From Polynucleobacter sp. AP-Nino-20-G2 (GTDB lineage: Bacteria; Pseudomonadota; Gammaproteobacteria; Burkholderiales; Burkholderiaceae): a stretch of DNA of 64,000 bases. Location of the stretch: NCBI RefSeq assembly GCF_018688235.1, contig NZ_CP061313.1:1409130-1473129 (forward strand). The letters are read 5' to 3'. How positions within the stretch are numbered: position 1 is the stretch's first letter; each line of letters begins with the position of its first letter. Below are positions 8,809-16,768 of the stretch, one piece after another. Both the position numbers and the translations under genes were made by a program. The notes beneath the pieces are model-generated. The model was not told the DNA's origin. It made no database searches and saw nothing but the letters and a program-made list of their open reading frames with translations.

Positions 8809-9102
8809 ATGAAACTTACTAAAAAAGAAATCGCCTTCGTTGACCCAATGCATACCGCCAAAACTCTGGTTTTGGTTTACCTCTGCTTCTCCGTTCCGAT
8901 TGTGTTGCTCGCTTTATTTGTTGCTTTCATTCGCGACGGCGCAATTCCTGGATTTACCGTGCTGTCAGCGCTTATTCTGAATGCTTTACTCGGCTTTGCT
9001 TTGCTGTGGATTGCTTGCAAAGTTTACAACTGGGTGGCGGGTAAATTTGGTGGCATCGAGCTTGCGCTCCGCGAGCTTCCAGAAGAAATCGAGGCTGACT
9101 AA
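8809..9102 (+). CDS. Small two-helix membrane protein of unknown function
   Basis: The ATG at 8809 gives 97 residues; an in-frame TTG at 8800 is less likely. Two hydrophobic segments, at about residues 18-41 and 49-71, are separated by a short charged turn (RDG), and the C-terminal tail is acidic (ends EEIEAD). I do not recognise a family. It follows moeA after 11 bases, so it is probably read with the molybdenum cofactor genes, but nothing in it suggests a cofactor role. It converges with the hydroxyacid dehydrogenase gene, whose stop is only 4 bp away. Confidence 0.75.
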   Translation: MKLTKKEIAFVDPMHTAKTLVLVYLCFSVPIVLLALFVAFIRDGAIPGFTVLSALILNALLGFALLWIACKVYNWVAGKFGGIELALRELPEEIEAD

Positions 9103-9106
9103 TTAT

Positions 9107-10123
9107 CTAGTCAGCCTTAAATACTTCAGCATTAATCAAGCTTGGCGGCTTCTTACCATCAAGCGCTGCTCGCAAATTTTCAATAGCAAGATCCACCATT
9201 GCTCTGCGCGTCTTTTCTGTAGCGCTTGCAATGTGCGGAGCGATAACAATATTGCTGCACTTGAGTAACTCGGGATGGACCGCTGGCTCACCCTCAAACA
9301 CATCCAATCCCGCGGCAAATATCTTTCCAGCTTGCAGTGCTTGGGCTAAAGCCGCATCATCGACAATGCCACCGCGCGCAATATTAATCAAAGTTGCAGT
9401 GGGTTTCATGAGCGCAATTTCTTGAGCGCCGATGGTGTGATGGTTTTGAGCCGTGTAAGGTAAAACCAATACGATGTGATCTGCTGTACGCAGCAACTCT
9501 TCTTTTGCGACATAAGCGGCGCCACAAGCCTTCTCATCTTCTGGAGATAAACGGCTGCGGTTGTGATAAATCACCTTCATACCAAAACCTAAGGCGCGTT
9601 TAGCAATTCCTTGACCAATGCGGCCCATACCAATAATGCCAATAGTACTGTGATGCAGATCCATCCCGAGTGGATTATTCACAATTGACCATTGGCCCCA
9701 TTTTCCAGCTCTCACCCAATGCTCAGATTCAGTAATGCGTCTAGCGGTTGCCATCAATAATGCAAAACCAAAATCTGCCGTAGTGTCCGTCAAGACATCA
9801 GGGGTATTTGTTGCCATGACGCCAGCAACAGTCATCGCAGGAACATCAAAATTGTTGTATCCAACAGAAATATTGGAAACCACCTTTAAGCTTTTGGCTT
9901 GAGATAAGGCCGCGGCATCAATTCGCTCACTACCCGCCACGAGCGCACCCTCAACCTCAGATAGAGCCTTTTGTAGCTCCTGAGGGCTCAAAACCTGGTC
10001 GGATTGATTGGATCGGACTTCGAAAGATTCTTCCAATTTGGCTAATGCCTCAGGAAATATGGCTCTAGCGACCAGAATCTTTGGTTTACGGGTGGTTTGA
10101 GGGGTATTGGCTTGAGTGTTCAT
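9107..10123 (-). CDS. D-2-hydroxyacid dehydrogenase, glyoxylate/hydroxypyruvate reductase type
   Basis: The 338-residue NAD(P)-dependent enzyme has the Rossmann motif GMGRIG after the conserved HHSTIGIIG stretch. The catalytic triad of the family is present: Arg in NIARGGIVDD, Glu in DVFEGEP and His in APHIASAT. Closest in layout to glyoxylate reductase (GyaR/GhrB) enzymes, which reduce glyoxylate or hydroxypyruvate using NAD(P)H; the exact substrate is not determined by these residues. A polar lead of about 13 residues rich in Gln and Thr precedes the first strand. It stands alone, divergent from fdxA. A second and different family member is at 62743-63717. Confidence 0.9.
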   Translation of the reverse strand: MNTQANTPQTTRKPKILVARAIFPEALAKLEESFEVRSNQSDQVLSPQELQKALSEVEGALVAGSERIDAAALSQAKSLKVVSNISVGYNNFDVPAMTVAGVMATNTPDVLTDTTADFGFALLMATARRITESEHWVRAGKWGQWSIVNNPLGMDLHHSTIGIIGMGRIGQGIAKRALGFGMKVIYHNRSRLSPEDEKACGAAYVAKEELLRTADHIVLVLPYTAQNHHTIGAQEIALMKPTATLINIARGGIVDDAALAQALQAGKIFAAGLDVFEGEPAVHPELLKCSNIVIAPHIASATEKTRRAMVDLAIENLRAALDGKKPPSLINAEVFKAD

Positions 10124-10242
10124 AGCGTGACTTTACAACAAGTAAATTGACCCTTTTGCCTGAAAAATAGGCTGATTCGGCTAAAATCGAGGTTTTATAA
10201 CTTGGTCGTCCATTGATTTGGGCGCCTTACATTTAAATCATC

Positions 10243-10566
10243 ATGACTTACGTTGTTACTGAAGCCTGCATTCGCTGCAAATATACTGACTGTGTAGATG
10301 TCTGCCCTGTCGATTGTTTTCGTGAAGGCCCTAATTTCTTGGTGATCGATCCAGATGAATGCATTGATTGCGCAGTGTGCGTTCCCGAGTGCCCAGTCAA
10401 TGCGATCTATGCGGAAGATGATGTGCCAGGAGATCAACAGGCCTTCATTAAATTAAATGCAGAGCTCTCTCCTGCATGGACGTCGATTACCAAATCGAAA
10501 GCTGCATTGCCAGAAGCGGAAGAGTGGAAAGACGTTAAGAACAAACTCGATCAACTGGTCAAGTAA
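10243..10566 (+). CDS. fdxA: Seven-iron ferredoxin FdxA (3Fe-4S plus 4Fe-4S)
   Basis: A 107-residue low-potential electron carrier. Cys9, Cys17 and Cys50 match the ligands of the 3Fe-4S cluster, while Cys21, Cys40, Cys43 and Cys46 match those of the 4Fe-4S cluster, the same spacing as Azotobacter ferredoxin I with a one-residue offset. Cys12 and Cys25 are extra cysteines. The C-terminal half after residue 55 is the usual helical extension of this family. The gene for a thioredoxin-reductase-like ferredoxin-NADP reductase begins one base after its stop codon, which makes a donor-acceptor pair very likely. Confidence 0.95.
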   Translation: MTYVVTEACIRCKYTDCVDVCPVDCFREGPNFLVIDPDECIDCAVCVPECPVNAIYAEDDVPGDQQAFIKLNAELSPAWTSITKSKAALPEAEEWKDVKNKLDQLVK

Positions 10567-10567
10567 A

Positions 10568-11611
10568 TTGCATCACCCCATTGAAACCGATGCAGTCATT
10601 ATTGGCGCCGGTCCAGTGGGGCTCTTCCAAGTCTTTGAACTTGGACTTCTGGAAATCAAAGCCCATGTGATTGACTCCCTGCCCGAAGTAGGCGGTCAAT
10701 GTATTGAGCTTTATCCAGACAAACCCATCTACGATATTCCAGCGATTCCAGTTTGTACCGGCCGAGAGCTAATCAACAATCTGCTGACGCAAATCAAACC
10801 GTTCGCGCCCCAATTTCATTTGAACCAAGAAGTCACCTCATTAGAGAAGCAAGTAGATGGGCGCTTCTTGCTGAAAACATCGCAAGATCAACAATTTCTC
10901 TGCAAAACGATTTTCATCGCTGCTGGCGTTGGCGCATTTCAGCCTCGCACACTCAATCTAGATGGCATTGAAAGCTTTGTGAATCAACAAGTCTTCTACC
11001 GTGTTAAAGATCCTGATCAATTTACGGGCAAACGGATTGTGATCTGCGGTGGTGGAGACTCTGCCCTGGATTGGGCGCTCCACCTAGTTGGCAAGGCTTC
11101 GGCCATCACCCTCATTCATCGTCGAGATGACTTTAAAGCGGCGCCTCAATCTGTCGCCAAAATGCGGGCTCTATGTGAAGCCCATGAAATGACATTGGAG
11201 ATTGGTCAAATTACCAACCTTGAATCTACCAATGGAAAATTGACTGAAGTTCTAGTGACCGGCATTGACGGTGAGGTTCGCCGGATTGCACTTGATGCCC
11301 TCCTACTCTTTTACGGACTCTCCCCAAAATTGGGTCCGATCGCTGATTGGGGCCTGAACATTGATCGCAAGCAATTGACTGTCGACACAGCGACTTTTCA
11401 GACCAACACCCCTGGCATCTATGCCGTTGGTGATATCAATATCTATCCCGGGAAGAAAAAACTGATTTTGTCAGGCTTTCATGAGGCAGCCCTTGCAGCC
11501 TTTGCTGCAGCCGCTTATTTAGCCCCAGAAAAGCAGATTCAGCTCCAGTACACCACCACCTCACCAAAGCTTCATAAAGCGCTTGGAGTGGACTCCCCCA
11601 GATTCGAGTAA
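10568..11611 (+). CDS. Ferredoxin--NADP reductase, thioredoxin reductase-like type
   Basis: The enzyme moves electrons between NADPH and ferredoxin through FAD. I chose the TTG at 10568, which gives 347 residues and starts fMet-HHPIETDAVIIGAGPVG, putting the FAD-binding GAGPVG close to the N-terminus as in the family; a longer frame reading back into fdxA would double-code that gene. The NADPH-binding motif is CGGGDSALDWA, and AVGDIN is the second FAD contact. It lacks the CxxC redox pair of true thioredoxin reductase. There is no ATG near the start and no clear ribosome site; the start lies one base after the fdxA stop, so translation probably depends on ribosomes finishing fdxA. Confidence 0.92.
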   Translation: MHHPIETDAVIIGAGPVGLFQVFELGLLEIKAHVIDSLPEVGGQCIELYPDKPIYDIPAIPVCTGRELINNLLTQIKPFAPQFHLNQEVTSLEKQVDGRFLLKTSQDQQFLCKTIFIAAGVGAFQPRTLNLDGIESFVNQQVFYRVKDPDQFTGKRIVICGGGDSALDWALHLVGKASAITLIHRRDDFKAAPQSVAKMRALCEAHEMTLEIGQITNLESTNGKLTEVLVTGIDGEVRRIALDALLLFYGLSPKLGPIADWGLNIDRKQLTVDTATFQTNTPGIYAVGDINIYPGKKKLILSGFHEAALAAFAAAAYLAPEKQIQLQYTTTSPKLHKALGVDSPRFE

Positions 11612-11649
11612 GCTCTCTACATCACTGAATTATTTGACTGAATAAACGT

Positions 11650-12444
11650 ATGCGTCAATATCACAACCTTATGAAGGAAGTCCTCGAAAAGGGCGTCCAA
11701 AAATCCGATAGAACTGGTACCGGAACTATCTCCATCTTTGGTCACCAAATGCGCTTTAATTTGGCAGAAGGTTTCCCAATGGTGACCACTAAGAAACTGC
11801 ATCTGAAGTCCATCATCCTAGAATTACTCTGGTTCCTTAAGGGCAGCACAGATAACAACTGGCTTAAAGAGCGTGGCGTATCTATCTGGAATGAATGGGC
11901 AGCTCCGGATGGCGATCTTGGCCCCATCTATGGCTACCAATGGCGCTCTTGGCCCGCTCCCAATGGTCAGCATATCGATCAAATCGCTGAAGTGGTAGAA
12001 ACTCTTAAAAAGAATCCAGATTCACGTCGCATTATCGTTTCCGCATGGAATGTGGCAGACATTCCCCGCATGGCCTTAGCGCCTTGCCATGCATTCTTTC
12101 AGTTCTATGTGGCTGACGGCAAACTGTCTTGCCAGCTCTATCAACGTAGTGCCGATATTTTCTTGGGCGTGCCATTCAATATCGCAAGCTACGCATTACT
12201 CACCCACATGATGGCGCAGCAATGCAACTTGGAAGTGGGCGACTTTGTCTGGACAGGCGGCGACTGTCATTTGTACAGCAACCACCTAGAGCAGGTAGAT
12301 CTTCAGTTATCAAGGGATTTCTACCCATTACCTAAACTCAATATCCTGCGCAAACCAGACTCCATCTTCGATTATGAATTCGAAGATTTTGAAATTGCTG
12401 GTTATGAATCCCACCCAGCCATTAAAGCTCCCGTAGCCGTTTAA
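11650..12444 (+). CDS. thyA: Thymidylate synthase
   Basis: ThyA methylates dUMP to dTMP with methylenetetrahydrofolate, producing dihydrofolate. At 264 residues it equals the E. coli enzyme in length. The catalytic cysteine is in the LAPCHAFFQFYV motif, followed by CQLYQRSADIFLGVPFNIA, the dUMP-binding block, and the C-terminus ends in Ala-Val after AIKAPV as expected. The next gene, 12 bases on, is folA, whose product recycles the dihydrofolate that ThyA makes; the two form a unit that ends at a strong terminator. Confidence 0.97.
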   Translation: MRQYHNLMKEVLEKGVQKSDRTGTGTISIFGHQMRFNLAEGFPMVTTKKLHLKSIILELLWFLKGSTDNNWLKERGVSIWNEWAAPDGDLGPIYGYQWRSWPAPNGQHIDQIAEVVETLKKNPDSRRIIVSAWNVADIPRMALAPCHAFFQFYVADGKLSCQLYQRSADIFLGVPFNIASYALLTHMMAQQCNLEVGDFVWTGGDCHLYSNHLEQVDLQLSRDFYPLPKLNILRKPDSIFDYEFEDFEIAGYESHPAIKAPVAV

Positions 12445-12456
12445 GAAAAAATATCC

Positions 12457-12957
12457 ATGACTCACGTAGTTAGCCACCCCGCCATCTCTATGATTGTTGC
12501 GCGCTCACGCAACCACGTGATTGGACGCGACAATCAAATGCCATGGAAGATTTCTGCAGATTTGCAGTTCTTCAAAAAAGTAACCATGGGTCACCCAGTC
12601 ATCATGGGGCGCAAGACTTGGGAATCGATTGGCCGCCCTCTTCCAGGCCGTCGTAATATTGTGGTTAGCCGTAATGCTGACTTGCAACTTGCAGGTGCTG
12701 AAGTGGTGAATTCTCTTGAAGCGGCATTAAGCAGCCTACAAGAATTCCCACGCGTGTTTGTCATTGGTGGCGAACAACTCTTTACCCAAGCCTTTCCTAA
12801 GGCTGATCGTCTCTACATTACTGAAATCGATATCGATGTAGATGGTGGCGATACTTTCTTTGAAGTTCCGAATGCATCCGAGTGGAAAGAAGTAGAACGC
12901 ACGCCGGCTGCTGAGGGCGACATCCAGTTTGACTTTGTTACGTTAGAGCGCAAATAA
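12457..12957 (+). CDS. folA: Dihydrofolate reductase
   Basis: FolA reduces dihydrofolate to tetrahydrofolate with NADPH and is the target of trimethoprim. The 166-residue protein has the typical order: VARSRNHVIGRDNQMPW (the substrate loop, with Asp in place for protonation a little later), MGRKTWESIGRPLPGR for NADPH, VIGGEQLF for the second nucleotide contact, and YITEIDIDVDGGDTFF near the end. It follows thyA closely in the same direction. The start at ATG 12457 leaves about 9 residues before the first core strand. Confidence 0.97.
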   Translation: MTHVVSHPAISMIVARSRNHVIGRDNQMPWKISADLQFFKKVTMGHPVIMGRKTWESIGRPLPGRRNIVVSRNADLQLAGAEVVNSLEAALSSLQEFPRVFVIGGEQLFTQAFPKADRLYITEIDIDVDGGDTFFEVPNASEWKEVERTPAAEGDIQFDFVTLERK

Positions 12958-12983
12958 ATAAGAGCTCCTCGGAGCTCTTATTT
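12956..12983 (+). terminator. Intrinsic terminator after thyA-folA
   Basis: A perfect 13-bp inverted repeat (12956-12968 with 12971-12983) has its centre at GCTCC-TC-GGAGC and ends in ATTT. It begins at the folA stop codon. Because the arms start with AAAT and end with ATTT it can work in both directions, and would also serve the converging TRAP receptor gene that ends at 13006. Confidence 0.85.
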
Positions 12984-13005
12984 CACACCCACCTCAATCG
13001 CCAGA

Positions 13006-14088
13006 TCAAAGCTTCTTAGCAAAACTGTATTGCGCGAACGCTTGCTCTGCCACGCCAAACCACTGCGCTTCCATATTTCTAAAGACGCGATAATCTTCAA
13101 AGATTTTCTTGAACTGCGGATTTTTAGCAGACTCTTCAGCATAAGTTTCTTGGGCCGCCTTGAAGCAAGCATCCATTACCGAGGTATTGAATTTACGCAG
13201 CACGGCTCCACTCTGCAGTAGGCGCTGTAAAGCAGGTGGATTCAGGGCATCGTATTTAGCGCACATATCCGTGTGAGCCTCAAAACAAGCGGCTTGCCAA
13301 GCGGCCTGATATGCAGGTGGCAAGGAATCCCATTGCTTCTTATTAACTAAGAAAGATAATCCAGCAGCACCCTCCCAGAAGGCAGGGTAATAGTAATTCT
13401 TGGCCACTTTCGCCAAACCGAGTTTTTCATCGTCATATGGCCCCACAAATTCAGCGGCATCAATCGTGCCTTTTTCGAGAGCGGAGTAAATTTCACCGGC
13501 TGGCAACTGCTGCGGAACAACACCTAACTTGGATAGGACCTGACCAGCAAACCCCGCTATACGAAATTTCAAGCCCTTGAGATCCTCTGGAGACTTAATC
13601 TCTTTGCGGAACCAGCCACCCATCTGAGTACCGGTTTGACCGCCCAAGAAATTCACAATGTTGTAGCTGGCGTAGAGTTCACGCATCAACTTCATACCAT
13701 TACCGTGCAACATCCATGCGGATTGTTGACGCGCTGTCATACCAAAAGGGGCGGCAGTATCAAAGATGAAGGCGCTATTTTTTCCGATGTAGTAATAGCT
13801 GGCTGTATGACCACATTCCACGGTGCCGTTTTGAACTGCATCCAAAACTTGCAAAGCAGGAACCACCTCTCCCGCAGCGAAAACCTTCACATTAAACTTA
13901 CCGTCTGTGGCCTTACGTAGCGCGTTAGCAAACACCTCAGGGGTGCCATATAAAGTATCTAAGGATTTAGGGAAGCTAGATACCAAGCGCCAATTCAGGG
14001 TTGGCAAGCTCTGCGCAATTGCAGGGGCAGCCAATGCCGCAGCGCCTGCACCTAAAGTTGCTTTCTTTAAAAAGGAACGTCTTTGCAT
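13006..14088 (-). CDS. Tat-exported TRAP transporter solute-binding protein (DctP/TakP-like)
   Basis: A periplasmic receptor of 360 residues for a TRAP-type uptake system. The start at 14088 puts GAGGAGAG just upstream and gives the N-terminus MQRRSFLKKA, a twin-arginine signal (RRSFLKK) with an AxA-type cleavage site near residue 26. The mature part has the TRAP features: a long N-terminal lobe, the GWFRKEI-x-SPEDLKGLKFR segment with the conserved Arg that binds carboxylates, and PQQLPAGEIYSALEKGTIDAAEF. It resembles receptors for 2-oxoacids or lactate (TakP type), which is inference. No dctQ/dctM membrane genes flank it, so the permease must be encoded elsewhere. Confidence 0.9.
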   Translation of the reverse strand: MQRRSFLKKATLGAGAAALAAPAIAQSLPTLNWRLVSSFPKSLDTLYGTPEVFANALRKATDGKFNVKVFAAGEVVPALQVLDAVQNGTVECGHTASYYYIGKNSAFIFDTAAPFGMTARQQSAWMLHGNGMKLMRELYASYNIVNFLGGQTGTQMGGWFRKEIKSPEDLKGLKFRIAGFAGQVLSKLGVVPQQLPAGEIYSALEKGTIDAAEFVGPYDDEKLGLAKVAKNYYYPAFWEGAAGLSFLVNKKQWDSLPPAYQAAWQAACFEAHTDMCAKYDALNPPALQRLLQSGAVLRKFNTSVMDACFKAAQETYAEESAKNPQFKKIFEDYRVFRNMEAQWFGVAEQAFAQYSFAKKL

Positions 14089-14118
14089 TACTCTCTCCTC
14101 CAAAATATATTTTTTGTT

Positions 14119-15465
14119 TTATTTACCACCAACTGTCATTGACCCAATGAGAATAGAGCCAGTTTCCTTAGTGCCACGGATCAATGAATCGCTGCCAATC
14201 ATCTGAATATCCAGCAGCATATCGCGTAAATTACTGGCAATCGTAATCCCCTCTACCGGGTACTGGATCTCTCCGTTCTCAACCCAATAACCAAAGGCGC
14301 CACGAGAATAATCTCCAGTGACATAGTTCACGCCCTGCCCCATTAACTCAGTCACTAACAATCCAGTGCCCATCTCCTTTAAGAGTGCAGGCAATCCACC
14401 TTTGGGTGATTTGCGACTTTGTAATGTGAGGTGATGTGAACCGCCAGCATTGCCAGTGGTTTTCATGCCGAGCTTGCGCGCGGAATACGTGGATAAGAAA
14501 TAACCTTGCAAAATACCTTTATCCACTACAGTTCGAGCGGAGGTCTTCACACCCTCCTCGTCAAACGGCGCACTGCCCGTCATGGATTTGAGGTGAGGAT
14601 TTTCAAACAGACTGACATGCTTCGGTAGAACCTGCTTACCTAAGCTATCTAATAAAAAGCTCGAGCGACGATACAGCGATCCACCCGATACCGCCTGAAC
14701 CAAACCGCCCAACAAACCGGCAGCCAATGGGGCTTCAAAAATGACTGGGCAACGGCGCGTAGTTAACGATCTCGCCTTAAGACGTGACAGCGCGCGCTCT
14801 GCCGCATATTTACCAATTGCGGCTGGATCAGCCAGCTCCTCAGGGATCCGCGAGCTTGAATACCAATCATCTCTTTGCATGAGGGACTTTTTTCCGCCTT
14901 CACTTGCAATTGGTGCGCAAGAAATATAGTGGCGCGAAAAAGGGTAACCACCCATAAATCCATGGCTAGTCCCCATCATGAAATGCGCATGATGGGCCGA
15001 CACTGAAGCGCCATCACTATTTTGAATTTGCTTGCTCACCGCAAATGCCGCGCCCTCAGCACTTCGCGCAATATCGATTGCAGTCGCAGAATCTAAATTC
15101 CAAGGATGAAACAAATCTAGATCTAACGGATGCTTTTCTAGAAGCTCTTTTTCTGCCGGCCCAGCGCAAACATCTTCCGCCGTGTGTTGAGCAATGTGGT
15201 ACGCAGCCTCCACGGTAGCGCGCAAAGAGTCTTTAGAAAAATCGCTAGTACTGGCGTTACCGCGACGATGACCCAAAAACACGGTTACCCCAACTTGCTT
15301 ATCCAGACTTTGCTCGATGGTCTCGACCTCGCCCTTACGCACGGTTACCGACAGGCCCTGCCCCTCAGAAATCTCGGCTACAGCATCAGAGGCACCCCTT
15401 CTTTTGGCCTCTTTAAGCATGAAATCAACGATTTCTTGAAACTGATTTGATGAGTATGTAAACAT
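14119..15465 (-). CDS. pmbA: PmbA/TldE, subunit of the TldD/TldE protease
   Basis: The 448-residue protein belongs to the U62 peptidase family; with TldD it forms a heterodimeric metalloprotease that trims peptides such as microcin B17 and the CcdA antitoxin. Features are the N-terminal VTVRKGEVETIEQSLDK strand region, the GHRRGNAST segment, and the C-terminal TGNAGGSHHL and TELMGQGVN-x-VTGDYSRGAFGYWVENGEI blocks. It lacks the HExxxH metal motif of TldD, as expected for the TldE subunit. tldD is not in the window. It is divergent from mog with only 26 bp between the starts. Confidence 0.93.
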   Translation of the reverse strand: MFTYSSNQFQEIVDFMLKEAKRRGASDAVAEISEGQGLSVTVRKGEVETIEQSLDKQVGVTVFLGHRRGNASTSDFSKDSLRATVEAAYHIAQHTAEDVCAGPAEKELLEKHPLDLDLFHPWNLDSATAIDIARSAEGAAFAVSKQIQNSDGASVSAHHAHFMMGTSHGFMGGYPFSRHYISCAPIASEGGKKSLMQRDDWYSSSRIPEELADPAAIGKYAAERALSRLKARSLTTRRCPVIFEAPLAAGLLGGLVQAVSGGSLYRRSSFLLDSLGKQVLPKHVSLFENPHLKSMTGSAPFDEEGVKTSARTVVDKGILQGYFLSTYSARKLGMKTTGNAGGSHHLTLQSRKSPKGGLPALLKEMGTGLLVTELMGQGVNYVTGDYSRGAFGYWVENGEIQYPVEGITIASNLRDMLLDIQMIGSDSLIRGTKETGSILIGSMTVGGK

Positions 15466-15491
15466 GCCCTAATAATAGCTAGAATAGAAAC

Positions 15492-16115
15492 ATGAAGCAT
15501 ACCGAAGCCTGGAAACGATCCACCCCCAATGAAATTAAAATTGGCCTGATCTCGGTCTCAGACAGAGCGAGTAAGGGCGTGTACAACGATGAGGGAATCC
15601 CAGCCCTACAAACCTGGCTCCAAAGCGCTTTAAGCACCCCCTGCGTGTTCCATGAGCGCCTCATAGCCGATGAACGGGAAGTGATTACCGAAACGATCGT
15701 GGAACTATGTGACGAACTTGGCTGCGATTTAATCCTCACTACAGGCGGCACAGGCCCATCCCGCAGAGATGTGAGCCCTGAGGCCACCCTAGATGCGGGA
15801 ACCCGTGAAATGCCCGGATTTGGCGAGCAAATGCGTCAAATTAGCCTGCGTTTCGTACCAACGGCTATTTTGTCCCGCCAAACCGCGGTTTTACGAGAAA
15901 TCGAGGGGCATACAGCGTTAGTGATCAACCTGCCCGGTCAACCCAAATCGATCAAGGAGACGCTGGAAGGATTAAAAGATACCGAAGGCAAATCGATTGT
16001 CCCTGGCATCTTTGCCGCCGTGCCGTATTGCATCGACCTGATTGGAGGTCCTTATATTGAGACTAATGAGTCCATCATCAAGGCCTTCAGACCCAAAAGC
16101 GCAATCAAGAAATAA
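15492..16115 (+). CDS. mog: Molybdopterin adenylyltransferase Mog
   Basis: Mog adenylates molybdopterin before MoeA inserts molybdate. The 207-residue protein shows the MoCF fold signatures: GLISVSDRASKGVYNDEGIP near residues 17-36, the TTGGTGPSRRDVSPEAT loop, and VINLPGQPKSIKE. The pattern GxGTGxxxRDxTxEA with Arg-Asp is the Mog/MoaB type. It is separated by 6.7 kb from moaA-mobA-moeA and stands alone here, divergent from pmbA, with its own terminator. Confidence 0.92.
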   Translation: MKHTEAWKRSTPNEIKIGLISVSDRASKGVYNDEGIPALQTWLQSALSTPCVFHERLIADEREVITETIVELCDELGCDLILTTGGTGPSRRDVSPEATLDAGTREMPGFGEQMRQISLRFVPTAILSRQTAVLREIEGHTALVINLPGQPKSIKETLEGLKDTEGKSIVPGIFAAVPYCIDLIGGPYIETNESIIKAFRPKSAIKK

Positions 16116-16140
16116 ATAGACCCGCGTTGCGGGTCTATTT
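16114..16140 (+). terminator. Intrinsic terminator after mog
   Basis: Twelve perfect base pairs (16114-16125 with 16129-16140) around the loop GTT, with GC core ACCCGC/GCGGGT and a TATTT end. It overlaps the mog stop codon and lies 14 bp from the end of the converging orn gene, so it may serve both. Confidence 0.85.
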
Positions 16141-16153
16141 ACAAATCTTTTGC

Positions 16154-16753
16154 TTATGCCAAAGCCTGCCCTGGCAAGGGGACAATAAATTTCTCTCGGT
16201 AGTATTTCAGCTCTTCAATTGACTCTTCAATGTCAGCCAAGGCGGTATGAGCCTGCTTCTTTGTAAAACCTTTCACCAACTCGGGATGCCAGCGCTTACA
16301 AAGCTCTTTCAGAGTAGAAACGTCGACATTTCGATAATGAAAGAAGGCCTCGAGTTTTGGCATGTATTTCGCCATAAAACGCCTGTCTTGACCAATCGTA
16401 TTGCCGCACATTGGAGCAATACCGGGCTTGATGTATTTCTTTAGAAAGGCAATGCACTCAGCCTCGACAGCTGCCTCATTCAAAGTGGATAGCTTGACCT
16501 TGTCGATTAAGCCAGATCGACCGTGGGTACCTTTATTCCAGGCGTCCATAGCATCTAGCAAGGCATCTTCTTGGTGAACCACCCAAACAGGTGCAGTAGC
16601 AATCGTATTGAGATGTGCATCGGTAACGATGATGGCAATCTCCAAAATACGCTCTTTTTCAGGGTCTAAACCGGACATCTCCATATCCACCCAAATCAGG
16701 TGTTCATTAGCTGGCGCCGTCTTTGTAGCTGGGGTACTTGTTTTTTCACTCAT
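16154..16753 (-). CDS. orn: Oligoribonuclease
   Basis: Orn degrades 2-5 nt RNAs, the last step of mRNA decay, and also pGpG from c-di-GMP breakdown. It is a DEDDh exonuclease: WVDMEMSGLDPEK (first Asp/Glu), GNTIGQDRRFM (Asp) and AHTALADIEESIEEL (His and Asp) are all present. The ATG at 16753 gives 199 residues, about 18 more than E. coli, as a Ser/Thr/Lys-rich lead before the core. Another ATG four codons upstream (16765) is possible but would place the start only 3 bp from the divergent M48 protease start. Confidence 0.95.
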   Translation of the reverse strand: MSEKTSTPATKTAPANEHLIWVDMEMSGLDPEKERILEIAIIVTDAHLNTIATAPVWVVHQEDALLDAMDAWNKGTHGRSGLIDKVKLSTLNEAAVEAECIAFLKKYIKPGIAPMCGNTIGQDRRFMAKYMPKLEAFFHYRNVDVSTLKELCKRWHPELVKGFTKKQAHTALADIEESIEELKYYREKFIVPLPGQALA

Positions 16754-16768
16754 ATCTATAATCATCTC

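Noticed and set aside
9107..10123. PdxB or phosphoglycerate dehydrogenase (SerA)
   Set aside because: No ACT or extra C-terminal domain; length and motifs fit a glyoxylate/hydroxypyruvate reductase.
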